A DNA stretch of 64,000 nt from JASTVH01 sp042862465 (GTDB lineage: Bacteria; Pseudomonadota; Gammaproteobacteria; Pseudomonadales; Oleiphilaceae): positions 372,001-436,000 of the forward strand of contig JASTVH010000005.1 in NCBI GenBank assembly GCA_042862465.1, written 5' to 3'. Below the pieces are notes generated by a model. That model did no database searches, was not told the DNA's origin, and saw only the letters and a program-made list of their open reading frames with translations. Below are positions 40,387 to 48,042 of this stretch, in pieces. Made by a program: the position numbers and the translations under genes. The first letter of the stretch is position 1. Each line of letters begins with the position of its first letter.

Positions 40387-40408
40387 AACAAACAGGCGTA
40401 CGTTTGTT
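40387..40408. promoter_or_regulatory. TetR-type operator overlapping a -35 box
   Basis: AACAAAC (40387-40393) and GTTTGTT (40402-40408) are perfectly symmetrical around an 8-base spacer that contains GGCGTAC. TTGACT, a good -35 hexamer, begins at 40407 within the right arm. It lies between the divergent NTF2-like and NAD-epimerase genes. A repressor bound here would block the promoter. The repressor gene is not in the window's immediate vicinity. Confidence 0.6.
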
Positions 40409-40475
40409 GACTTTAAAGACAGGTTTAAGCGTACCATCAGCCCTCATCAATCAGGCGGAAATGGAGCGAGAGCGC

Positions 40476-41405
40476 ATGCAAACGATTTTGGGAGCAAACG
40501 GGCAAATCGGGCACGAGCTGGCCCTGAACCTGAAGCGTGATTTCACCAACGATATCCGCCTGGTCAGTCGCAAACCCGAAAAGATCCACGACACCGACGA
40601 GATAGTCAGCGCTGATCTGATGGATGCTGCGCAGACCCGCAAGGCGGTGGAAGGCTCTGACGTCGTTTACATGACGGTTGGCCTGCCGATCGACAGCCAA
40701 ATCTGGCTGGAACGCTGGCCCGTGATGATGCGCCACGTGATTGATGCCTGTGAGGCCGAAGGCGCGAAACTGGTGTATTTCGACAACACCTACATGTATC
40801 CCCAAACCAGTGAACCGCAACATGAAGGCACGCCCTTCAAGCCCAATGGCCCGAAAGGTCGAGCCCGCGCCGAGACAACGCAAATACTGCTGGATGCCAT
40901 GGCTCAGGGCCGCGTGGAGGCGCTGATTTGCCGGGCCCCGGAATTTTACGGACCGGGAAAAACCCAAAGCATCACCAACACGACGGTCATCGACAATCTC
41001 CTGGCCGGAAAGCCCGCCAAGGTTTTTCTACGGGACGACACCCGGCGCACCCTGATCTACACCCCGGATGCCAGCCGCGCCATGGCCCTGCTTGGTAACA
41101 CAGCGGACGCCTACGGACAGACCTGGCACCTGCCCTGCGACGACAACCGCCTCACCTATCGGCAGTTCGTTGAACTGGCGTCTGAGGTTTTTGGTGTTCC
41201 GGGCCATTACACGGTACTGAAGCGCTGGCAACACTGGCTGGTCTCACGGATCAACAAGACGGTCAGGGAGACTGAGGAGCTGCTCCCCCGCTATAAGGCG
41301 GACAACATATTCCTCTCGGACAAGTTTAAAACCCGATTCCCGGATTTCAGCGTGACCGGTTACCGTGAGGGGTTGGTTTCGATTCGGGATGACCGGAAAT
41401 CCTGA
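40476..41405 (+). CDS. NAD-dependent epimerase/dehydratase (extended SDR)
   Basis: A 309-residue atypical extended SDR. The nucleotide loop is LGANGQIGHELA, then VSADLMDAAQTRKAV and DVVYMTVGLP. The normal Tyr-x3-Lys active site is not obvious; the equivalent region reads VYFDNTYMYPQTSEPQHEG. That fits atypical members which act as NAD(P)H-binding reductases. The ATG at 40476 gives the fold from its first strand; in-frame ATGs upstream at 40461 and earlier add an unrelated leader. GGAG lies about 10 bases upstream. It is single, under a probable TetR-type operator, which suggests induction by a small molecule. The substrate is unknown. Confidence 0.82.
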   Translation: MQTILGANGQIGHELALNLKRDFTNDIRLVSRKPEKIHDTDEIVSADLMDAAQTRKAVEGSDVVYMTVGLPIDSQIWLERWPVMMRHVIDACEAEGAKLVYFDNTYMYPQTSEPQHEGTPFKPNGPKGRARAETTQILLDAMAQGRVEALICRAPEFYGPGKTQSITNTTVIDNLLAGKPAKVFLRDDTRRTLIYTPDASRAMALLGNTADAYGQTWHLPCDDNRLTYRQFVELASEVFGVPGHYTVLKRWQHWLVSRINKTVRETEELLPRYKADNIFLSDKFKTRFPDFSVTGYREGLVSIRDDRKS

Positions 41406-41561
41406 ATCAAACCACAGCACTCCCAGGGCCTGAGCGTGAGAAATCCGACGGCTACCTCTGGGAGGATAGATGACGATGAGTTCATACAGAGTGGGTTAGC
41501 AAGGACGACAAGGCGTTGCAGGTTTATACTTCTCAATACCTGTTAGCAGCACACTCTTCCC

Positions 41562-42272
41562 ATGCGATGGCCTCCTCATTGGCGCCGGCGTTATGCCACG
41601 GCAAGGCGCTGGCAAAAAAGGCTTACCATTCCGGTCCTGGCAACCCTTGCGGCCTGCTGGGTCTCGCTGAGTTTCAGCCTGTTCGCTCCGGATCCACCCC
41701 GGGATGCGGACAACCTGTGTGCCATCTTCCGTGAACAGCCCGACTGGTACGACTACGCCGCGGAATCGGAACGCCGCTGGGGAACGCCCATCGCCACCCA
41801 GATGGCCTTCGTCTTTTACGAATCGGCCTTCCAGAGCCATGCCCAGCCACCTCGCACGCAGCTGATGGGGTTCATTCCCTGGACGCGCCCTTCCACGGCC
41901 TATGGGTACGCCCAGGCCCTGGATCCCACATGGGCCGAATATCTGGAGGCTCAGAACGATGGTTTTTTCGTGGTACGCACGCACATGAAACACGCGCTGG
42001 ATTTTATTGGATGGTACAACCGGCTGACACACGAACAGCTGGGCATCAGCCTGCGCAATGCCCGCCACCTGTACCTGGCCTACCACGAAGGCCGTTCCGG
42101 CTACCGGCGTGCTTCCTTCCGAGCCAAACCTGATGTCACCGCCCTCTCCCAACGTGTTGCCAGCCGCGCGTCACGCTATGGAGACCAGCTGTCCGAATGT
42201 GAAGCCGAATTCCAGTGCCGCCACTTCTACCAAGTCTGGCCGTTTTGCAAGGTAGCGACGGGGTCGTCCTGA
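41562..42272 (+). CDS. Lytic-transglycosylase-like (SLT) protein
   Basis: A 236-residue protein with a very basic N-terminus (WPPHWRRRYATARRWQKR) and one hydrophobic segment (LTIPVLATLAACWVSLSFSL), so a membrane anchor or uncleaved signal. The C-terminal domain has a lysozyme-like core: catalytic Glu in FVFYESAFQSHAQ, then AYGYAQALDPTWAEY and LYLAYHEGRSGYRRAS. These resemble the SLT motifs ESxF, GLMQ (here GYAQ) and AYNxG (here AYHEG). Two Cys pairs near the ends may form disulfides. It could cleave peptidoglycan in the periplasm. The Met-to-Ala exchange in GxMQ and the unusual LMGFIPWTRPS insert point to a divergent branch. Confidence 0.78.
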   Translation: MRWPPHWRRRYATARRWQKRLTIPVLATLAACWVSLSFSLFAPDPPRDADNLCAIFREQPDWYDYAAESERRWGTPIATQMAFVFYESAFQSHAQPPRTQLMGFIPWTRPSTAYGYAQALDPTWAEYLEAQNDGFFVVRTHMKHALDFIGWYNRLTHEQLGISLRNARHLYLAYHEGRSGYRRASFRAKPDVTALSQRVASRASRYGDQLSECEAEFQCRHFYQVWPFCKVATGSS

Positions 42273-42312
42273 GAAAGCGCTACCTCAGGGCCACCAGAAA
42301 CAGGGGGTGGGT

Positions 42313-42699
42313 TTACACGGCTTCCACGACTTTGGACAACATGTCCCTAACCTGGCCGGCCACGTCTTTGAGTTGCGCGTTGTCGATGGCAGTCATGGAT
42401 GCCACGGGGTCAATCGCACTGACTTCAACACCATCGGGCACCTCCCGCAAAATGACGTTACAGGGCAGCATGGCGCCTACGCGCGGCTCAATGCCAATAG
42501 CCTGCCAGGCCATGTTGGGATTGCAAGCGCCCAGAATCCGGTAGGCTGACATGTCCTTGTCGAGCTTTTTCTTCATGGTGGCTTTGACATCGATTTCCGT
42601 CAGAATCCCAAATCCTGCTTCACTCAAGGCTTTCCGGGTTCGTTCGTCCACGGCTTCAAAGTCGGCATCCGTAATGATGCGGTCAATGGTGTAGCTCAT
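42313..42699 (-). CDS. DUF302-domain protein
   Basis: A 128-residue protein with the DUF302 fold seen in bacteria and archaea. It opens with DADFEAVDERTRKALSEAGF and GILTEIDVKATMKKKLD, contains RILGACNPNMAWQAIGIEP and LLPCNV-type MLPCNVILREV, and ends in VEVSAIDP. The motif around the second Cys (GAMLPCNV) is the family hallmark. From memory the fold binds ligands or metal; the cellular role is not established. It is preceded by GGGAGG and is convergent with the SLT-like gene. The neighbouring minus-strand gene 155 bases upstream is unrelated. Confidence 0.9.
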   Translation of the reverse strand: MSYTIDRIITDADFEAVDERTRKALSEAGFGILTEIDVKATMKKKLDKDMSAYRILGACNPNMAWQAIGIEPRVGAMLPCNVILREVPDGVEVSAIDPVASMTAIDNAQLKDVAGQVRDMLSKVVEAV

Positions 42700-42853
42700 A
42701 AAAACCTCCCTGCATGGGTATCCTGCGCGATGATTCGAAAAGCATTCATTCTGCTTTTCAGTATATTGTCATCATGGTGGATATGCAGGCCCGCGTCCAG
42801 AGAAGGTTTTATTGCTTTGCGGGCCCAAAACCTGTTCCTCTCGACCCAGCCAG

Positions 42854-43264
42854 CTATTCACTGGCTTCGGCCACCAGTGTTGACACACCCCACTTGGCCA
42901 GACGGGTGTCGATACCCGCCGGATCGACGCCTTCGCCGGATTCAGCAGCATCCCGCTGCGCGGCAACTTCCGTTAGCAGCTCCCGAATAAAATCCTTCTC
43001 TTGCAGCGCTTCAACGGCCCAGTCCGTGCGATCCATCAATGCACCGCAGCGGTAGCCATCCGGCATACTCACAACGAGAATGGCCGGTTCTTCCCAGGTG
43101 GCAGGTACCGAGCCATCCACGGACTGGACCACCAGCAGGATTTCACTGTCTTCAGATTCGAGCACAGTGCCCAGGGTGACCTCATCCTCGCCCAGTTCGA
43201 AGGTGTGAAGACCGCGTTCTTCGGCTTCCCTGGACAGGTTCAAAGCATCTGCTGGATTTGTCAT
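42854..43264 (-). CDS. Conserved hypothetical acidic protein
   Basis: A 136-residue acidic protein that I do not recognise. It shows repeated beta-prone segments (TFELGEDEVTLGTVLES, EILLVVQSVDGSVPATW, AILVVSMPDGYRCGALMD) and then a helical C-terminus (WAVEALQEKDFIRELLTEVA). It has no signal peptide, membrane helix or catalytic motif. The start at 43264 (MTNPADALNLSREAEERG) is preferred because the upstream in-frame extension is basic and unlike the rest; GAGG lies about 12 bases before it. It is divergent from the Lon-like protease gene. Function unknown. Confidence 0.65.
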   Translation of the reverse strand: MTNPADALNLSREAEERGLHTFELGEDEVTLGTVLESEDSEILLVVQSVDGSVPATWEEPAILVVSMPDGYRCGALMDRTDWAVEALQEKDFIRELLTEVAAQRDAAESGEGVDPAGIDTRLAKWGVSTLVAEASE

Positions 43265-43453
43265 GATCGTCAAATACCTCAATGACTTAACGTGATTCCT
43301 ACCAGTGTAGTCCTTTTGTGTATCGAACGCTTGCGTACGGCTTCCAGCAGCAAGTCTCAACCCCGGGTGGGTTGACTCGGGTCAATAGTCTGTCGCTGCT
43401 GTTATGCAAACATGGTTGCTTTGAACCCATTATCTGGCACAGGGCGATTTTAA

Positions 43454-45880
43454 ATGAACGCCAAAGAAGCGCTTTCCCCGGAGCAGCTTTTCGAATCCGT
43501 CGACACCTCCAGCTGGTCGTTCGAGACATCCGATGAACTTGAAAACCTCGACGGGGTTGTCGGTCAGGAACGGGCCCTGGAGGCGATCGAATTCGGGATT
43601 GGAGTCCCCCATTCCGGCTTTAACCTCTTTGTCCTCGGGCCGGCGGCATCCGGCAGCCGCGAAATCGTCAAAAATCTGTTGGCTGACCAGGCCGCAGGGC
43701 AGGAAATGCCTTGGGACTGGTGTTACGTCCATAATTTTGAACACCCCCACAAGCCCCGGGCACTGCGACTACCCGCTGGGGATGGCGTACGCTTTCGCAG
43801 CGATATGGATGCCCTTGTCAGGGACTTGCTGTCGGCCATTCCCGCCACTTTCGAGAGCGACGAATACCGCGCACAACGCCATGAGGTGGAGCAGGCCTTC
43901 AAGGATCAGCGTGAATCGGCCCTCAAGGGGATCGAACAGGATGCCTTGGCTCAGGACATCGCTCTGGTGCGCACCCCCACCGGTTTTGTCTTCGTACCCC
44001 GAAAAGATGATGAGGCCATGAGCACCGAGCAATTCAAGGCCTTGCCCGATGAGGAACAGGCCAGAATCACCGGCATCATCGACAGCTATCGTCAGCGCCT
44101 GGCTCAGTTCCTTGAACAGCTCCCTCAATGGCGGCGTGAAGAACAGCAACAGATCCAGGCCCTTGATCATCGTATGATTCAGGGCATTGTGGGCCAGTTG
44201 ATCCAGGTCTTGCATCACCGCTATCGGGCCATAGACGGGATTCCAGATTATCTGGCCGCTGTGGAGAAATCGGTGGTGGAAAACGCTGGAGATTTCGTGG
44301 CATCGGAAGAGCAGACCATGCCCGCCCTACTCTCTGCCAACGACGGTCAGGGTGCGGACACGCCTGCCCTGCGGCGTTACCGGGTCAATGTCGTGGTCGA
44401 TCACAGCCACAGCCAGGGCGCGCCGTTGGTGATGGCAGACAACCCTGCCTATCCCGAGTTGCTGGGCCGCGTCGAGCACGAATCCCGCATGGGCACACTG
44501 GTCACCAACTTTACGCTGATCAAACCCGGCGCCCTGCATCTGGCCAATGGCGGCTACCTGGTGATCGATGCCCGTCAGTTGCTCATGCAGCCGTTCGCCT
44601 GGGAGGGGCTCAAGCGGTGCCTTTACGCCCAGCAAATACGCATCGAATCGCCGGCGCAGATGTTGCCATTCATGAGCACGATTTCCCTGGAGCCCGAGCC
44701 AATCCCCCTGAACGTCAAGGTCGTGCTGATTGGCGAACGGCTGATCTATTACATGCTGTACCACTACGATCCCGACTTCCGCGAGCTATTCAAGGTGGCT
44801 GCGGATTTCGATGATGAGGTAATGCGGTCGCCGGAAACCCAGCTCCTGCAGGCCCGGCTTATTGCCACTTTGGCCCGCCGTGAACATCTCCTGCCCTTCC
44901 ATCGCAGCGCCCTGGCCCGCCTGCTGGAGCACAGTTCACGCATGGCCGGTGACCAGGACAAGCTGTCCATCTGCATCCGCAATATCAAGGACCTGCTCTG
45001 CGAAGCTGATTACTGGGCACGCAGGCAGCAAGACAACCTAGTGGAGGCCGCCCACATCAAGCAAGCCATTGACGCCCGCATTCGGCGGTCCGACCGCCTG
45101 CGCAATCGCCATCAGGAGCTGATCGAAAAAGAGACGCTGCTCATCGCGACCGAGGGCGCCGTGGTGGGGCAGATTAACGGACTTTCTGTGGTATCCTTGG
45201 GCGACTTTGAATTCGGCGTGCCCACGCGCATCTCCGCCAGTGTACGTCTGGGTAGCGGCAAGGTGGTGGATATTCAGCGGGAAGTCTCGCTGGGCGGGCC
45301 GATTCATTCCAAGGGGGTGCTGATCCTGTCAGGGTTCCTGGGCAGCCGTTATTGTGCCGACAGCCCGCTGTCCCTCGCAGCCAGTCTGGTGTTTGAGCAG
45401 ACCTATGGCGAGGTGGAGGGTGATTCCGCCTCCTGCGCTGAACTTTGCGTGTTGTTGTCCGCGCTTGCAGGCGTCCCCATCAAACAGTCGTTCGCCATGA
45501 CCGGATCAGTCAGTCAGCACGGGGAAGTACAGGCCATCGGCGGGGTGAACGAAAAGATCGAGGGTTATTTCGATGTCTGCGCGCGTCGCGGTTTGACCGG
45601 GGAGCAGGGCGTGATCATTCCGGCCGCCAACGCCCGGCATCTGATGCTGCGAGACGACGTGGTGCAGGCTTGCCGCGAGCAGCGTTTCAGGGTCTTTGCG
45701 GTCAGTCAGGTGGATGAGGCGCTGGAACTGCTTACCGGTATTCCCTCCGGGACGCGCAACGCCAAAGGTAGCTATCCCAAGGACAGCTTCAATGCCCGCG
45801 TGGAAGAGCGCCTGGCCACCTTTGCCCGGGAGGCTCGAAAGTTTGGCGCGCCGGAAAAAACCGGCAAGAAAGCGGATTAG
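43454..45880 (+). CDS. Lon-like AAA+ protease with degenerate P-loop
   Basis: An 808-residue protein of the LonB/AsrA-like family. Its N-terminal block DELENLDGVVGQERALEAIEF and DWCYVHNFEHPHKPRALRLP match such proteins. A helical insert covers about residues 150-300, and an AAA+ core carries IDARQLLMQPFAWEGLKR (Walker B region). The C-terminal Lon protease domain has catalytic Ser in GDSASCAELCVLL and Lys in GGVNEKIEGYF, so the Ser-Lys dyad is intact. The Walker A loop, however, reads GPAASGSREIV, where GxxGxGK[ST] is expected; the ATP-binding Lys is missing, as checked on the bases at 43638-43664. It should be proteolytic, but its use of ATP is doubtful. It stands alone. Confidence 0.88.
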   Translation: MNAKEALSPEQLFESVDTSSWSFETSDELENLDGVVGQERALEAIEFGIGVPHSGFNLFVLGPAASGSREIVKNLLADQAAGQEMPWDWCYVHNFEHPHKPRALRLPAGDGVRFRSDMDALVRDLLSAIPATFESDEYRAQRHEVEQAFKDQRESALKGIEQDALAQDIALVRTPTGFVFVPRKDDEAMSTEQFKALPDEEQARITGIIDSYRQRLAQFLEQLPQWRREEQQQIQALDHRMIQGIVGQLIQVLHHRYRAIDGIPDYLAAVEKSVVENAGDFVASEEQTMPALLSANDGQGADTPALRRYRVNVVVDHSHSQGAPLVMADNPAYPELLGRVEHESRMGTLVTNFTLIKPGALHLANGGYLVIDARQLLMQPFAWEGLKRCLYAQQIRIESPAQMLPFMSTISLEPEPIPLNVKVVLIGERLIYYMLYHYDPDFRELFKVAADFDDEVMRSPETQLLQARLIATLARREHLLPFHRSALARLLEHSSRMAGDQDKLSICIRNIKDLLCEADYWARRQQDNLVEAAHIKQAIDARIRRSDRLRNRHQELIEKETLLIATEGAVVGQINGLSVVSLGDFEFGVPTRISASVRLGSGKVVDIQREVSLGGPIHSKGVLILSGFLGSRYCADSPLSLAASLVFEQTYGEVEGDSASCAELCVLLSALAGVPIKQSFAMTGSVSQHGEVQAIGGVNEKIEGYFDVCARRGLTGEQGVIIPAANARHLMLRDDVVQACREQRFRVFAVSQVDEALELLTGIPSGTRNAKGSYPKDSFNARVEERLATFAREARKFGAPEKTGKKAD

Positions 45881-45901
45881 CGGGAGTCACCGCCTGATAG
45901 C

Positions 45902-45935
45902 GCTGCGGGGCCAGGCAAAGTATTGGCCGCGCAGC
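45902..45935. terminator. Terminator hairpin between convergent protease and thioesterase genes
   Basis: GCTGCGGGGCCA (45902-45913) and TGGCCGCGCAGC (45924-45935) pair at 11 of 12 positions around a 10-base loop. It lies between convergent stop codons. No T-tract is present on either side. Confidence 0.55.
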
Positions 45936-45952
45936 AGCCCATCGAGCGGTGC

Positions 45953-46360
45953 TCAGGTCTTCGCGGACTGATCGACAAGATGCTCCTGCAGTTGCAGTCT
46001 CACCTCATGGGGAATGGTCACTGATTTTTCACGCTCGTAGTCAAAGTGAATCAGCACCGCCACCCCCCGCGCAACCTGCCGGCCCTCCTGCCAGGCTTCC
46101 TGCACCACATGGCAGGATGAATTGCCCACCTTGCCGATGGCGGTACGGATTTCGACCGGTTTGCCCCAGTAACTCTGTGCCAGCAGGTCAATTTCCAGTC
46201 GGGCGATAATCAGCGGCCAGGTTTCGATGGCCAGGGAGGGATGGAAAAGCCGAAATATCGGCGTACGGGCCTGTTCAAACCAGATTGGAAAAGCCGTGTT
46301 GCTGATATGGCCCAGGGCATCGGTGTCACTGAAGCGTGGTTCGATCTCATACAGGAACAT
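45953..46360 (-). CDS. 4HBT-type acyl-CoA thioesterase
   Basis: A 135-residue hotdog-fold thioesterase of the YbgC/4-hydroxybenzoyl-CoA type. The motif SDTDALGHISNTAFPIWFEQ holds the catalytic Asp and the following GH that are diagnostic of the family. IIARLEIDLLAQSYWGKPVE and VVQEAWQEGRQVARGVAVLI complete the fold. It hydrolyses acyl-CoA or aromatic-CoA thioesters in the cytoplasm; the acyl group is unknown. ATG at 46360 has AAGGGA upstream; a TTG directly before it is an alternative. It is divergent from the porin gene, with a 320-base intergenic region between them. Confidence 0.88.
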   Translation of the reverse strand: MFLYEIEPRFSDTDALGHISNTAFPIWFEQARTPIFRLFHPSLAIETWPLIIARLEIDLLAQSYWGKPVEIRTAIGKVGNSSCHVVQEAWQEGRQVARGVAVLIHFDYEREKSVTIPHEVRLQLQEHLVDQSAKT

Positions 46361-46680
46361 CAAGGCATCCCTTTTCGCTGCGATAAAGAAGCCGCATTCT
46401 ACAGGATCTGGTCGGCGTCGTACCTGCGACTCTCGGCTACCCCCAAAGAGAGCGTCCCCCTACCCCCAATGATCTTGTTACCCAATATCGCCCCCTAACC
46501 GCGCGCCCGCCAATGGCGCGGGCTGCAAGCCAGCATACTGGCAATCGCCCAGGCGGGGGCGGGTTGATCATTATCAATGCCATTCATGGACCCCAGGCAT
46601 AAGTTGCAGGGAAATGATTACCCGCAGCCCTGATGAGGCCTGCGGGAGGCTTCCCACCCTCACCCTGGAGGATATGTCCC
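46361..46680. other. Divergent promoter region, thioesterase / porin
   Basis: This 320-base non-coding stretch separates two divergent genes. It contains a GC hairpin (GCCCGC at 46505-46510, GCGGGC at 46518-46523) and a perfect FNR-type box (46564-46577). CATAAG at 46598-46603 could be the -10 of the porin promoter. The thioesterase side shows no clear promoter. Confidence 0.55.
46564..46577. promoter_or_regulatory. FNR/ANR box upstream of porin gene
   Basis: TTGATCATTATCAA matches the FNR/ANR consensus TTGAT-N4-ATCAA at all ten defined bases. Its centre is about 30 bases before a CATAAG -10-like hexamer. That would place it near -41 from a start site around 46611, the class II activating position. 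It predicts induction of the porin at low oxygen. Confidence 0.8.
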
Positions 46681-47868
46681 ATGGTAGCTTCACTACGCAC
46701 CACACCTTCCCTGCTTGCCGCCGCGATTGCCTTATCGCTTTCCGGCATGGCCCAGGCCGATGTCGGCTCCCTTGGCGATGCACTGGCACAAGGACAATCC
46801 AAGCTCGATCTGCGTTACCGCTACGAATTTGTTGATCAGGACGGCAACCTGGACGAAGGCCAGGCTTCCACCTTGCGCACACGGCTGACCTACGATACGG
46901 CCACTTTCCGCGGACTCTCGGGGCGGTTGGAGTTCGATAACGTCACCGAAGTATTACAGGACAACTACAACGATCTCAGTGGCGACCCCGAGCGTCAGCG
47001 TTACGCGGTCGTGGCTGATCCGGAATACACGGAAGTCAACCAGGCTTACCTGGACTATGCGGCGCCTGCAAAAACCCTGCTACGGGTGGGTCGCCAACGG
47101 ATCAACCTCGACAATCAGCGTTTTGTCGGCGGTGTGGGCTGGCGCCAGAATGAGCAAACCTATGATGCCGTCGCCATCGTCAACCAGGCTTTGCCGCAGA
47201 CCACAATTACCCTGGCCAACGTCACCAACGTGAATACGATCCTCGGCGGAGACATCAGCGGCGAAGATCACCAAGTCATCCACGTTCACAATGCGACCAT
47301 CCCGTTGGCCAATGTCAGTGCCTACGGCTACCTGCTCAACGACATCAGCGACACCTATGGCGCGCGGCTGAGCGGTGACGCCGATACCAAGCCGGTGAAA
47401 TTCGGCTATGCCCTGGAATATGCCACCCAGAACACCGACGATGCCGGCACCGATCTTGATACCACCTATTGGCATGCCAATCTCAGCGCCGGCGCAAAAC
47501 TGGCCAAGGTAACGCTGGGTTACGAAGTTCTGGGTTCGGATGATGGCCAGGGCGCTTTCCAGACGCCGCTGGGTACCAAGCACAAGTTCAACGGATGGGC
47601 TGACAAGTTCCTGACAACTCCCAACGACGGTCTGGTCGATACCTATGTCACCGTAGCCAGCGCTGCCCTGGGCCCGAAAGTGGCATTGAGCTACCACCAG
47701 TTCGATGCCGATGAAGGCAGCGCCAATTACGGCGATGAACTGGACCTGGCGATCAGCACCACCTTCGGCGACCGTTACTCCGGCTTGCTGAAGTTTGCCC
47801 ATTACAACGCCGACGAGTATGCCACCGATACCGACAAGGTCTGGCTGCAACTGGGCGCTTCCTTCTAA
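46681..47868 (+). CDS. Outer-membrane porin (alginate-export-like barrel)
   Basis: A 395-residue barrel protein. The ATG at 46681 is preceded by GGAGG and gives a clean signal peptide (SLLAAAIALSLSGMAQA-D). The mature sequence shows many amphipathic strands with Asp/Asn-rich turns. It starts KLDLRYRYEFVDQDGN and STLRTRLTYDTATFRGLSG, like the alginate-export/OprB-like porin family, and ends with the aromatic C-terminus LQLGASF. It is probably a solute channel; the substrate is not known. The FNR-type box 110 bases upstream suggests expression under oxygen limitation. A strong rho-independent terminator follows directly. Confidence 0.85.
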   Translation: MVASLRTTPSLLAAAIALSLSGMAQADVGSLGDALAQGQSKLDLRYRYEFVDQDGNLDEGQASTLRTRLTYDTATFRGLSGRLEFDNVTEVLQDNYNDLSGDPERQRYAVVADPEYTEVNQAYLDYAAPAKTLLRVGRQRINLDNQRFVGGVGWRQNEQTYDAVAIVNQALPQTTITLANVTNVNTILGGDISGEDHQVIHVHNATIPLANVSAYGYLLNDISDTYGARLSGDADTKPVKFGYALEYATQNTDDAGTDLDTTYWHANLSAGAKLAKVTLGYEVLGSDDGQGAFQTPLGTKHKFNGWADKFLTTPNDGLVDTYVTVASAALGPKVALSYHQFDADEGSANYGDELDLAISTTFGDRYSGLLKFAHYNADEYATDTDKVWLQLGASF

Positions 47869-47879
47869 CCACCCACTGG

Positions 47880-47900
47880 GGGGACTTCGGTCCCCTTTTT
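47880..47900 (+). terminator. Rho-independent terminator after porin gene
   Basis: GGGGAC, a TTCG tetraloop and GTCCCC form a textbook hairpin followed by TTTTT, 12 bases after the porin stop. Confidence 0.93.
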
Positions 47901-48042
47901 CATTTCCGTCCGGCCCACTTTTGACGATTCCCTTTCCTCCCCCTTAGCCTGCTCCGTTCATCCTGGCGCTCAAGGCGTGTATCGTGGATAACAGCATCCA
48001 CCACCCATACCACTGCGAATCGACTATGCGAGGAGCCAGGGA

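Noticed and set aside
41406..41561. CTCCCAG/CTGGGAG pair after the epimerase gene as a terminator
   Set aside because: The loop would be more than 30 bases and no T-tract follows.
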